The position numbers and the translations under genes were made by a program. Source: Lentinus brumalis (taxonomy: Eukaryota; Basidiomycota; Agaricomycetes; Polyporales; Polyporaceae). Taken from it: a stretch of DNA of 64,000 nt. The notes beneath the pieces were generated by a model. The model saw only the letters and a list, made by a program, of their open reading frames with translations. It was not told the origin of the DNA and did no database searches. This document shows, piece after piece, positions 11,222 to 22,200 of this stretch. Within the stretch, counting starts at the first letter, position 1. The number at the start of each line of letters is the position of its first letter. The stretch spans positions 62,001 through 126,000 of the forward strand of contig MARA01000015.1 of NCBI GenBank assembly GCA_001792895.1, written 5' to 3'.

Positions 11222-11614
11222 TTACTCGTATACACTGAAGGAAATCATGCATAGGATAGGGGAGGTCCTTTGCTCGCAACCTGTGACGGATGATCCCAGA
11301 GGAACCTGACGCGGTAGCCGTCGGTCTTGCTGGAAGATTTTCCCTGGCGGCCTGACAGCGTACTTATATCTAGTACGCCGCTCAGCAGTGTACGAGTACG
11401 TCGCAGTTGATAAGTAGTAAGAGAGTCCGGCACTACTTACAGTGACCAGTGGAAGCCAGTCGACGTCGTTCTTGAGGAACGCAACGACCAGCCTACGCGG
11501 GTCGTCGCGCGATTGACGCGGTGTGACAAAATCACGTGTACTCCGAGTCACAGTGAATAAGTATCCGGCAGGAAGGACTTTTACGATGGTTCGAACTGTC
11601 AGTGTCTCTTCCAT
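11222..11614 (-). CDS. Hypothetical ORF or upstream exons of gene E
   Basis: A 130-residue frame from an ATG at 11614 with no recognised motif; it is basic in its middle. A TATATA stretch lies about 40 bp upstream. Donor-like GTAAGT sequences inside it (after PLVT) and at its end suggest it may hold 5' exons of gene E rather than a separate gene. Confidence 0.25.
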   Translation of the reverse strand: MEETLTVRTIVKVLPAGYLFTVTRSTRDFVTPRQSRDDPRRLVVAFLKNDVDWLPLVTVSSAGLSYYLSTATYSYTAERRTRYKYAVRPPGKIFQQDRRLPRQVPLGSSVTGCEQRTSPILCMISFSVYE

Positions 11615-11776
11615 TGCTCCAGGCCCGTAACGAACAGCTCTACGAACGGACCATATATAACACGGAGGTCAAATAGACTGTACCAGAAGTAAGTAAAACT
11701 ACGCCTAGATCGTACTTGCACTACTCCGAAGTAAGTACTAAGTATACATGATCTCTAGTCAGTCGTATATATACGA

Positions 11777-13160
11777 TCAGGACTTGTTAGGAATGAGCCA
11801 AGCATCGAGCATCCCCCACCACTCGAGTCTCTTCTCCTCCCACGCGTTCCGTCGCTCCTGCAGACAATACTGACACCAAGACTTCTCCAGCTGCCCCGCG
11901 TTCCGCCCAATCGAGTCATACCGGAACGGGTCTTCTGCGCCTTCCTTCAACTGCCCCGTCCGAATCACGAAGTGCTCCCAAGAGCTGACCCGATCCCGAG
12001 CGCGCGGGGTCTTCTGTGGGGTAGGAGTCTGAGTCGAAAATGGCGACAAGTCGCAGTCCTTCCCCGGTGCGAGATAGCAGATTGAGTGCCCGCTCTGAGG
12101 ATCCGTGCACGGAGCCACGAGCACAAAATCGCGCCAGATGTCGCCGAGAGCGGACCGGATCTGGAAGAGGAGTGTGATGTCTCTGTGATGGAGTCCCGTA
12201 GCGTAGGGGTCCTTACGAAGGGCATCGCGGAACTTCTTGTCCCCGAGAAGCTCGTACACAGCCCGTTTGAGCATCCCGGGAAGGTTGTACTGTCGAGCGA
12301 GCGCGATAGCCTTGATGGCGGCCTCGCTCTCGCCGACAGGGGAATCTGGAGGCGGGAGTTGCGAGCCGTCCCACAGCTCTCCGAGGCGTTTCTTTGCGAT
12401 GGCCAATATAGGTTCGCAGGCTAGGGCATGAGCTACCCGCAGAAGAGATACGGCAATGTCCTCCGGGAGCGTTTCAGTCATGTGGGTGCTACGGGAAGAC
12501 TCTTAGTAGAGGCGGGTGCTGCATAGGATATGAACGATACGCACAATCTCTCCAACACCGCGAGGAAGCGTTCGAAGTCCTCCGACGAGATAACGGGTAT
12601 GTCATACACCGGAGTCTTGATGAAGCTCCGTACCCATGTAGACCAGCCGCCGTCCCCAGACGGGGAGAAGAGCTCTGCGAAGCGTCCGCATAGATCCGCC
12701 AGTTTTGAGCGAGACAGGCTATAGACTGTGCGTTGCACGCGGACAAGGACGACCTGGCCGTCATAGTAGAACGCTGACGACCGGACGTCGTCTGCGCTCA
12801 TAGATGAGATTGTGATGCTGTTGCCCCACGCAGCCTGAGGAACGGACATGTGGAGGCCCGGGACGGCCCTATCCATAGCGTCAGACGACGAACGAGCGCG
12901 ATGAGTGTTGACGGAAGGGGAGGAACAGGTCGTAGTGTCGGACGAAGCAGACGAGGATGGAACCCTGAAAGTGCTACGGGCAGCCGCGCGGGCACGCTTC
13001 GGCGGCGTAGACGGCGGCTCATCAGAGGGCGCACAAGACTGAACGAGAGTGAGAGGGAGTGATGTCAGATCTTGAGTTTCTGCATAGCTCTGAATAGCAG
13101 CCTCACACTCACCCGTTTGTTGGTCTTAGACGGCTTGAGTGGCGTGTCGGGAGGAGTCAT
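11777..13160 (-). CDS. BTB/POZ-like protein with C-terminal Cys/Trp module (gene F)
   Basis: Three exons can be read: 13113-13160 (MTPPDTPLKPSKTNKR), 12545-13038 and 11777-12488, with introns 13039-13112 (GTGAGT..TTCAG) and 12489-12544 (GTGCGT..GTAG, phase 2). The spliced frame of 417 residues is open. The N-terminal 70 residues are disordered and Pro/Ser/Arg-rich. The BTB-like region has FYYDGQVVLVRVQRTVYSL, LADLCGRFAELF and CPVY-like VYDIPVISSEDFERFL. The C-terminal part has LLRVAHALAC, ALARQYNLPGMLKRAVYELL, the cysteines APCTDPQSGHSIC and SWCQYC, and the closing LEWWGMLDAWL. It is a putative cullin-3 adaptor. The intron position agrees with all BTB paralogs here. Confidence 0.8.
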
Positions 13161-13535
13161 TGAGAGTAGCTTGATTGAGCGTTCCGGAGAGACGATAGAA
13201 CAAGATTTAGCGTTGTCGTCCGTCGTAGAGGGCGGCTTATGAATGAATCGAGGAATAATGTAGCACCAAGGATGTTGTCGCGGGTGAAGGAGTCACGCTG
13301 GAAGCCTGTTTGTCGTGCAGACACGACGTCACCAGAACTTAGCTATGATCAGAGCCTGCAATCAGAGGAAATACGCCGGATGCCGCACGAAGGTGAAGGT
13401 AAGTAGAGCAACGAATAGGCATCGAGCGCTACAACAAAGGAACACTGGGAGAACAAAGGGATAAGCACACGCTGCACTGTCAAGGTACGTCAGCAGAGTG
13501 GATGGAGAAAGGGTATTCCGGGACATGTACCTGTT

Positions 13536-15582
13536 TTAGATCGCAGTGCCCAATGGCACGTTATGCGGACCCGCAATCCCGAACAAATGATCCAATTCCT
13601 TCCACCAGAGATCCCGGGCGTCCTCCATCGCACGCGCACGATCGTCAACGCAGCCCCGACACCAATTCGTGAGCTTCCTCACAGCAGTCCTGACACCTTC
13701 GATCTTGCGGAGCGGGTCGCGAACCTCGGTCGTCGCGTATTGCGCCATCTGGCCAGCCCACAACGCCGAACGCGCTCCCTCGTTGGGCAGACATTGGGTG
13801 GTATGGCACGCTTTCGGGGGAGCAAGCACATGCACCCGCCACTTCTCCTGCATGGCGGCACGGGTGCGGTACAGCATAAGAAGATCCGCGTCGGAGATGT
13901 CGACGTCAGCCCGACGCGAGGCGACGTCCGACCAAAAGTGGTCGTTCGCGAGGAGCGCGTAGAGCACTTGTTTCCGGACGAGTGGTGCCTTGAGGCCCTG
14001 CACGACGCCGAGCATCTCGATTGCTTCGCGGTACGGCCGGCCTCCTAGTCCGTCTCCTGGCATAGGAACCGACACCGACGACCACGGCCCGAGGATGCGA
14101 GCTTCGGCGAGATCGCCTATGACTTTGCACGAAAGGACGCGGGACGCACGCAGGAGCGACATAGCGGTCTCCTTCGATGCGTCTTTGATGGAGTGCTCCC
14201 TAGATGCAAGAGTTGATTTTGAGCGAAAAGGAGGAGGACTGCGGCTTACATAGGTATCTCCAGGTACTTCAAGAACGTCTCGAAGTCCTGCAGCTTGAGG
14301 TCACGCACCTCGACGACCTTCTGCCCACTGACAACCGTCCACGCCCTGTTGTTTGACACGCGCTCGAAGTACCCGCAGTGCCGTTCGAGGCGCGAGAGGA
14401 GCAGTTTGAAGTACGTCCCCTCCACGTTGACGACGATGTTGCCGTCAACATACCAGAACTCCACCGAGCGCACGTCTGGAGCAGGGAAGATTGGCTGAGC
14501 AAGAGTAGGTTTGGCGGACAGACGTTGCTCGACAGGTGCTGGGCAATCGAGCGGTACAGATTCGGTCTTGATTTCCCGGGATTCAATAGGGGCGGGTGGC
14601 ATAGGTGCAGATGCAGTACGCACTTGCTGAGAAGACGCGAGCTCGGCAGCGATCACCGGAGTTTCTTTGACCACCTCCGGTTCTATGGCGGCGGATTGAG
14701 CATGTGAGGGTCGTTTGGGCTTGGGATGAGGGACAGGTGCTGATTCCGTGGTGGGTACCGGCGGTTCAGGGTCAAGTGGCGCAGCAGCTTGAGACAAAGA
14801 AGTCGCAACTGCAGCTTGAGCACGCCGGGATATATGTTCTGCTGCTAACACTGCAGCGTTCCGACGCGGGGGACGCGAATACGACGGGACTGGACGCAAA
14901 GGCGTTGCAGTAGGATGCGAAGATGCTGCAATAGGACGCAATGAAGGTGACGCAGGAACATCCGCGAGTGGAGTGGATGCCGATGGCGAGGGAGCACCAC
15001 GTCGCGAGATTGAGCGTCCAAGACTCGCTGCACCTGCGGGAGAGCCTGACGGATGCGCTGCCCTTTGCTTGGTGCCCATCCTGTCGATGAGTTTCGTGCG
15101 CTTCGGCGCAGACTCAATCAAGTCTCCGCTAGAACCTTCGGCACGCTGTTTCAAACCTCCCCGATGAGACTCGACTGCAATAGTGACAATTAAACCATCG
15201 GCACAAACCCGTTTCTCTATTCTGTCTGCCAGCGGAGGAGCATGTGTCGTGACCACGTCCGTCTTCCTGGTTGAGCCACCGCCGAGCTTGATAATAAAGG
15301 TTCCGGGGGCGAGCGGAGACCCTCTGCCACACGAGGTAACCGTACATGTAGTCGTGTCAGGGTGATGTCCTCTCGTGGAGCCTGAAGACTTGAATGGGGT
15401 GACTCACCGGACGAGTCGTCTTTGTTTTCGAGCCCTCTCGTCTCGCGCACGCCCCGAGCCCCCTGACGGGCGGATCTGTTTGTTTTCAACTGGTCAAATT
15501 GGAGCTCCTGTCATACGTGATGGTAGATATTCACGAACCGCTGCACGCCGTCCATTCCTTCTTGTGGCTGTTGCGGAGACAT
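13536..15582 (-). CDS. BTB/POZ-like protein with long disordered N-terminus (gene G)
   Basis: The large exon from about 15256 to 14250 encodes some 270 residues rich in Pro, Ala, Ser and Arg (for example RPVPSYSRPPRRNAA), then the BTB-like VEFWYVDGNIVVNVEGTYFK and DFETFLKYLEIP. A phase-2 intron (14200-14249, GTAAGC..CTAG) joins MEHSIKDASKE and the C-terminal half (13536-14199) with LLRASRVLSCKVIG, ACHTTQC, NWCRGC and LWWKELDHLFG. The true start is probably the ATG at 15582 (MSPQQPQ), upstream of one or two short 5' exons with GTGAGT and GTTTGT donors; their exact joining is uncertain. Its closest relative is the gene at 38118-40312, which also starts MSPQ and shares the MEHS..KDA..KE junction. 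Confidence 0.75.
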
Positions 15583-15893
15583 GGCGGTCGAAGTCAAAGC
15601 CATGCGTAGATCTCATCGATCTCAAGTGTCGCAATGCACAGCCACAATGTTATGAGGCAAATAATCTATCGCCGTCAGCCTCTCAAGTATGTATGCAAAT
15701 GCACAAGCAGTTCAACATCATCATATACAGTATATACAGGCAGTCGTGACTGCATTTAATGCAGATACTTCGTCCAATCGGCGCACAGTAAGAACTGACA
15801 TCGAGCTGTCGACCAAGAGGCCCCGGATGTATGCCACGCAGATATGATACACCTATGCCACTACATCTGGGGTACGTGCACCGAGGGAATCAG

Positions 15894-16154
15894 TTACTTC
15901 GCGACCTTCGTGTCGTCCTCGCGTTTGAGCGCTGCGGGTTTGTAGAGCGACGGTGGACGCGGGAGGGCGAGGGCCGGAGCCACCTGAGCGGTCTTTCCAA
16001 TGGGTAACTGCGAGTACTGAGACTGAGATGCAGTTTGAGTAGACGTCTGCTCGACGGTCGGATCCGTCTTCGCCTTCGGTCGTGCGGTCGGCGGCGCGTT
16101 AACGGGCGGTCTCTTGGGACCGAAAGCGTCCTTGACAGTGACTGCACGGGTCAT
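15894..16154 (-). CDS. Hypothetical small basic, disordered protein
   Basis: An 86-residue frame from an ATG at 16154 begins MTRAVTVKDAFGPKRPP and ends KREDDTKVAK. It is rich in Pro, Thr, Lys and Gln with no fold evident. It might be a separate small gene or an exon. No family was recognised. Confidence 0.25.
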   Translation of the reverse strand: MTRAVTVKDAFGPKRPPVNAPPTARPKAKTDPTVEQTSTQTASQSQYSQLPIGKTAQVAPALALPRPPSLYKPAALKREDDTKVAK

Positions 16155-16631
16155 CAGCGTGAGCGCAGCAGAGGACGCAATGGAAGAAAAAGGTGCGTAC
16201 GGGGTTTGCCTGGCATGGTGGAAGAAGTTCGGGCGGAGAGAATGTTGAAGGACCAGGGAGAGGGCGAGTACGTAGACCTTTATACTTGGCTGGACGTGTT
16301 TTGCCACACAGTTGGACAGCAAAGACAAAACCACGCATTGACCTTGATGGGAACGCCACTCCCGCTGGACAAAGGACTGCAAAGCGGGCCAGGTTTCGCG
16401 TGACTGAGTAACTGTTATGCGTTGGGAGGAGACAATAGACTCATCTGGGACGCGATTAATGGTCCAGCATTAAGAGGCAGCATGAATGCGTACCATACAC
16501 AGCATCTGGCAACAAGATGCACTACCGATTCATGAAGCATATATGATCAATAATAACAATATCGACCTAGCCAGGAGTGTATCAGCGATGGAGTCGTTCG
16601 AAGCACTCGTCGTACTCACCTCCGCCCAGCC

Positions 16632-18063
16632 TCACCTATCCTCGTCGTCGCCCTTCAGCCCGAGAAGTACATCCAGCCTCTTCCACAGCTTCTCCCGCTG
16701 CTCCGTCCACGCATCGCGCCGCTCGCGCACGCACCCGACGCAGTACCCCATATCCGCCCAGTCCATCTCGACGAGGCTCTGCAGGCCGCCAATCGGGTCC
16801 CTCATCCCCCGCTCGAACACCCCGTTGTCGATCAGCCGCAGCGTCCACTCGACCTCATCACCCGCGCGCGTCTCCGCACACGTCTTCGCACTCCTCAACT
16901 TCTCCTCTCCCGCGTTCTTGTCGTTAACGAACGGGGCGAGCGGGCAGGGCACGACGGACGGCAGGGGCGCGACACACACGACGGCCATCCACTCCTTCTG
17001 GAGCGCGTCCTTGGCGCGGACGAGCCGCACGAAGTCCGATGCGGCGAGGCGCGGCGGGGGCGAGTTCTTCTCGTCGTCCTCAGTCGCAATGTTCAATGGG
17101 TGCGGGTCGCCGGCGGACTCGGCGTGCAGGTACACGGCGAGTTCTTGCCCGAAGTTGCGCGTGCGCAGAAGCTCGTAGTAGGCGTTCTTGAGCACCTCGG
17201 GGACTTCGCACTGCTGGGCGAGATGGATCGTCTCGACTGCCGGGGCGCGCGGCTCGGAAGCCAACCGGGAGAGGTCCTGCGGCCACTGCTCGCGTAGGAG
17301 GTGGGTGGCGAAACCGAGGATGGTCTTGAACTTGAGCGTGTGCGCTGCACGCAGGAGTGATGCGAGCACGGGGAAGGGCGGCGGGTTGATCGCATACGCG
17401 CTAGCAATCCGTGTTACTCATCGAATACACATGATGCGATGAAGGTGGGACGTACATTCCGGCATCGAGGGCGGTCAGTAGTCGCTCGAAGTCCAGCACG
17501 CTCACACCTCGTGCTACATAGACCGGGCAACTGTCCACAACGTCGGGCTCCTCGCCACCAATGCTGTCCCTGCGATGTTCACCTACGAGGCTCGCGCGGC
17601 CATAGACACGGACACGTACCGTCCTTCACCGCTGAATAGCGCCGAGAAGTAGTCCGACTGTTGCATGAGTCGCGACCGGTGCAACCGGGAGAGAGTGTTC
17701 TGGACCTGCACGACGACCGACCCATCGAGATGCCAGAATTTTGCGCTTCGCTTGCGCGCGACCATCCTCTGCTTTCCTTTGTCTTTTGCCTTGCCGTTGA
17801 TCTTGGTGGTCGAAGGAGGCGGCATAGATGCCGTCGAGGCCGACGCTTTTTGAGGGGTGGCTACAGGACGCGGGAGCGGCTGCGAGGCCGGAGGAGGTCG
17901 TACATCGTTCCGACGAGGACGTTTTGAGGGCCTGTATACAAGTGCGTGAGCTGAAGATCGACGTTCCGTTCAAAGCGACTTGGAAGACGAGGGTGCATCC
18001 GAGACAGGACTCGTGGCCTTCTCACGGGGAGGTGGGACGACCTCTCCGTGACGGAGACAACAT
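16632..18063 (-). CDS. BTB/POZ-like protein with C-terminal Cys/Trp module (gene J1)
   Basis: Inferred exons are 18026-18063 (MLSPSRRGRPTSP), 17620-17931, 17456-17569 and 16632-17400. The introns of 94, 50 and 55 nt have GT-AG ends; the last is in phase 2 at the BTB/C-terminal border. The spliced frame of 410 residues is open. The BTB region has KFWHLDGSVVVQVQNTL, QQSDYFSALF, SCPVYVARGVSVLDFERLL. The C-terminal half has LASLLRAAHTLKFKTI, QCEVPEVLKNAYYELL, APLPSVVPC, GYCVGC and KLWKRLDVLLG. A 4-base length difference from its copy J2, followed by TAG, falls inside the 50 nt intron and does not break the gene. The upstream disordered ORF at 18592-19149 is phase-compatible with the exon starting at 17931, so it may be an alternative 5' exon. 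Confidence 0.75.
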
Positions 18064-18591
18064 GCTGTCATGCTGTCTTGAACGGACTATGCACCCGACC
18101 CTCATGAACGCGTCCATGACATGCCGATTAACCGGTATATTCATCGGGTGTGGACAGTCTGTGGCGTGTGCACCTCGGGTCGACCACCCAGGTTGTCTCT
18201 GAAGTCACGGCCACTGCGTGAGCGCAGCCAAGGAGAGTTTCTCCCGCTTGCCGCGGCAAATACGTACGACGGTGCCTTGTTCAGGAATCCCGCATGGAGT
18301 CCCGCAGCGAGCGTCGCAGCGATAGCGTTACAGACCCGGCCTGCTGCGAAGGCTAAACATCTGTCCCGCGCGGCATTCAAGGAGCAGACTCCTGAGCATG
18401 CAGAGTGTCGTATCCGCGGCGGCAGGCGGGAGCGGGAACACGCCAGCCATCCGTCACAGTAAGTCGTGTATGACTTTTGCGCAGGGCTCGATGTCTTTGA
18501 CAAAGTCTCCGGTCACTCGGACACTGTCCCACCGCACAGAGATGACGGAAAGAACAGGACCTCCAGGATAATAACACTTCAAGAGGAATAC

Positions 18592-19149
18592 TCACTGGGC
18601 GGATGCCGGCTGCGTCGCAGGTACCTGTGGCAGCTCCGAAGACCCTTCACCATCCTCCAACACCCTCTTTTTCTTCGACGCCGCGGTGCGCGACGGCTTC
18701 GCGGATTTTGGCGCTGCAACTGGAGCAGAAACAGCCATATCGCCGCTGTTCACCGATGCAGATGACTCTGCAGGCGACCCGTTCTCTTTGAGCTTCAAGT
18801 TTCGCGTCGACCTGCGCGGCTTGGGAGCCGGTGTCCGTGGCAGTGGCTGGTCCGCGTACTTGAGCTTGGGCGAGGGGTTTCTAGCAGGCGACGCGGCCGT
18901 CTGAGCTGCTTGCAGGAGCACGGCCGGCGGGTGAGACGCGATTGTGTTCTCTGAGCTCCTCGAGGCCGAGGATGTGCGCACCGACTGTCTGGTGTGCGCG
19001 AGAAGCTCCGAGACTTCAGGCAAGCTAGAGCCGCCGCTGGTGTCGCTTGCAAAGCCGTCGTCGCTGGCGATATTGGCGTCATCGTCAGGCTGAGGAAGTA
19101 CAGCGATCGAGACCTGGCTGAGGGCATTGTCAGCGTTGTCCTCGGTCAT
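18592..19149 (-). CDS. Disordered Ser/Pro/Lys-rich protein or 5' exon of J1
   Basis: From the ATG at 19149 the frame encodes about 185 residues: an acidic beginning (PQPDDDANIASDDGFAS), a Ser-rich middle, SPKLKYADQPLPRTPAPKPR, and a basic end (ASKKKRVLEDGEG). There is no folded domain. The stop overlaps a strong donor (CCCA|GTGAGT, phase 2) which could splice to the phase-2 exon of J1 at 17931 across about 665 nt, making a BTB protein with a long disordered N-terminus like gene G. A close copy lies at 27409-27966. Confidence 0.6.
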   Translation of the reverse strand: MTEDNADNALSQVSIAVLPQPDDDANIASDDGFASDTSGGSSLPEVSELLAHTRQSVRTSSASRSSENTIASHPPAVLLQAAQTAASPARNPSPKLKYADQPLPRTPAPKPRRSTRNLKLKENGSPAESSASVNSGDMAVSAPVAAPKSAKPSRTAASKKKRVLEDGEGSSELPQVPATQPASAQ

Positions 19150-19188
19150 GTTCACATGGAGCAGCGCGACACGCGTCCTCGTACGCCG

Positions 19189-19230
19189 CCGACGCGTCGC
19201 GCGGTGTCACGCATTCGTCACGCGCCACGG
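19189..19230 (-). promoter_or_regulatory. MluI-box-like upstream element, copy 1
   Basis: Contains GACGCGTCGCGCG followed by TGTCACGC and CGTCACGCGCCACGG, 40-80 bp upstream of the ATG at 19149. ACGCGT is the MluI cell-cycle box bound by MBF (Mbp1/Swi6) in yeasts. Matching sequences occur at 28026-28080 and 29468-29520, each upstream of a BTB-cluster gene. Confidence 0.5.
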
Positions 19231-19239
19231 CATTGTCCG

Positions 19240-22200
19240 TGTCGAGGCTCCCGCGCGACTCCGGTCCGCTCTCTGCTGTCGAACCCTGGGCACGTCCGAC
19301 TCGCCTCACTCGACGCTCCTGCCCCCTGTGCTTGCTCTCCACTTCGCTCGCCCTTGCATAGACCGGCAGCGACGTCTGCTCTGAGCTTCCTGCCCCCGTG
19401 TATGCGCCGTTGGATGTCCTATAGACCGGCCCAGCTGGTGCGCAGGCTAGATCAACATAACGGTGCGTCTACCTACAAGGGTGTGTCTCCGTCTACAAGG
19501 GTACGTCTGTCAGCGTCACCTCGTTCAACGCATCCATGTCTGTGCGCACGCCTCCTCGCCGCTCGACTCCTGCCGCCGCCCGCTCCCGACGTATCCCGCG
19601 CACTCTGTGCCTGCCCCCGTACTTCTCCCCCTCCGACGCGCATACACCGAACTCTTCGTGTGAATCCAAGGTCCCAGCCGCCCTCGAACACTGTCAATAC
19701 CTCCTCTGCGACTCTGCCCCGCTGCCGCTCTACTCTGACACAGCATATCTCGGCCGACGCGCATCGTTATCTCGTAGCTCGGGACCGCAAACCCTCTCCA
19801 TCCCGCCCCCTCTCGTCGCGTGCAATCTTGGAGACATGGTACACGTAACTCATATCTACTGTCACGACCACCGCCGGCGCACACCGCGGACCTGCAGCCC
19901 GCATCCCCGCGGCGCACGCCACGGCCAACACCGTGCACACGCTCGTGGCCGGGAGGCGACATGACACTGGCGGGCACTGTCAGACGTTCAGCGCGGGAGC
20001 AGCGAGGACAGCAAGGTGCGTACTCACACACCAATCAGCGACACGGTCTTGGCCCCGTCGCCGGCTCCCATTTGACCGTGTGGCCTCCAACGCGAGCGCG
20101 TACGCGTACTCGTCACCCGTAGTCGGTGAGTACTGGGCTGGACCGATCGCTGGCTCAGCGTGAAGCACGGACGGCACGACGGTGGGCGGAGTGCATACCT
20201 GGACTCGGACGCAGGCATAGCTGCGGACGCGCTCGCTCCGGAGACGCGGTCTGCGAGTGGCGGACTCTTACCGCGGGTCGGCTGCGTGCGAGCAGGCCAC
20301 AAAGACAGCAGCCGAGAGCTGGGCATCGACGGTGGAGGCAAGCACATCCGTCACGCGCACCAGTCTCGACGACCGTCGAGTCTCCGCACACAGCTCATCC
20401 CCCCGCACCCTGCAGAACGACCATACGACGTGTCAGCACAGTCAACACGCGGTGATTCGTGAACGCAGGAGGACGAACCGTAACGTACCACGGAAGAGGC
20501 GGGAGGAGAGAGGAGAGAAAGGTTGAGGGCGGGAGGCAGGTTAGAACGGGGGCGTGTCCGTCCCGCCCCTTGCTCATATGCCAGCGGAATGCAGGTGCGG
20601 CAGCCTCCGGACACGGCGCTCGGTTCGCAGCATGGCGGCGGGAACTCAGTACATAGTCAGAGCTCAGACTTCACAGCCAGCCGACTCCCGAGGCAGTCCT
20701 GCACGCCGCTCCGGGCCTCCGAGGCACGCACCGGACGCGCATGCAGCATACGTATCACGGTAGCAATGACACTGACAGCGACCCTCGGGCCGTCGATTCG
20801 AAGTGCAGGATCGAGTGCGTGTGCGTGTGCATGTGTCCGTCTCTGGCACGATGCATGCATGCAGGTCGAAACGGCCACGGGGCCCGCAGGGATTCCCGAC
20901 GCCCGACATGCATGCAGACACGAAGCACGGTCCTCGCTCGATGCGTCCTCGGCGACTCGCGAGTCGCGTTCGAGGGCACGACTCACGACTCACGAGGAGG
21001 TACTCGGGAGCGGCCATCGCGGCTTTCCGATTCGGTACCCTGGTGGCTTCCCAGCCTCCAGGGCGATGTCTGCGTGCGACCATAAGTACGATCAGTTGGC
21101 CGGGAAGTTGTGGCTCGAACTCGGATGTATGTATGTAGGCTCACGAGATAAGTAAGTAAGTACGAGACTCGCGTCAATTTCACGCCCTCGCGGCTTGCTG
21201 CGATTGCGCGCGCGCGCTGCGCTGTGTGTGCTTCAATCCTGCTATGTAGTCCCTGTGTGTTCGTGCTCGTGCAACGAAAGTCCGGCATGCTAAGCTGCTC
21301 TTGCGATACTCTTGAGTCTGCAGCCTCCAGTCTCTGGACGCCGGACGGGCGGAGATTGGATCCCATGTACGCGGACTTTGTGCCCGGAATAGCTTGAATG
21401 GTGTCGCGTTGTTCCGAGCTCGGTCCCTCGGACACCTGTGGGCGTTGCGGCCGAGGAACGCTCCGGATGTATGACGGTCAATATAGAGCTTCGAGAGGTC
21501 TTGCAGCATACATCAATGGAAGCGAGCAGGCAGCTGCACTGCAGGGACGCCTGTCGAGTATTTTATGTTTGCCTGGCATCTAGCCATGCATGGTCGCTCT
21601 TGGTGCACTCACGCAGACTGAGGCGGAACAAATGCAGATTGGAATGATTGGAAGATGTACTCGAGCCTCGCACCTCCTATGCATGTACAGCTTGTAGGTA
21701 CAGCTCTATCTACTCCGTAGGCTGGGAGGTCATATGCACGCGTCGTTGTGCCGCAGCTCAGATCTCGGAGTCTGGATGATTATCGACAGAACGAGGGACA
21801 TCACCGTGAACTCGAGTCTCCATGCTTGTCGGGACGCTGGTGAACCAGCAAGCAATCGACGCCGAAGAGCAGGCCGGTAAGAATGTATGGGGTGGCGGGG
21901 AAGCGGCACAGGTTAGATCTGGAGACGCAGTGTATATACGGGAAGCAGTCAGCGCCGATCGGGAACTTGGAAGGATAGAATTAGCCAGAAGTCAGGAAAG
22001 AACCCCAAATTGCAAGACCTCGGCAGCCAGCCGGCCGCAGTGACGTCTCAGTCTGCGGGACATTCAGATGTGGCACTGCACAATGTGTGGCCAGAACGGT
22101 GTGCCTGCAAGCTCTATTTGTATCATATCAATACGCTGCGCATAAGCCTGAACGCGCGCGGCGCAGGTGTGCACGAGAGAACTGGCCAGCAAACCGACTT

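Larger units (their letters stand above)
16620..19235. repeat. Segmental duplication, copy 1
   Basis: This segment, holding gene J1, the disordered ORF and its upstream region, is repeated in the same orientation at about 25086-28085. Offsets between matching points are 8468 bp in the BTB gene and 8817 bp in the second ORF, so the middle part differs in length by about 350 bp. Coding parts are very similar; the spacer between the two genes is strongly diverged. Confidence 0.8.

Noticed and set aside
17560..17625. Frameshift and TAG in J1 compared with J2
   Set aside because: The 4-base difference and the stop fall within a GTACGT..GCAG intron; both copies splice to the same open frame.
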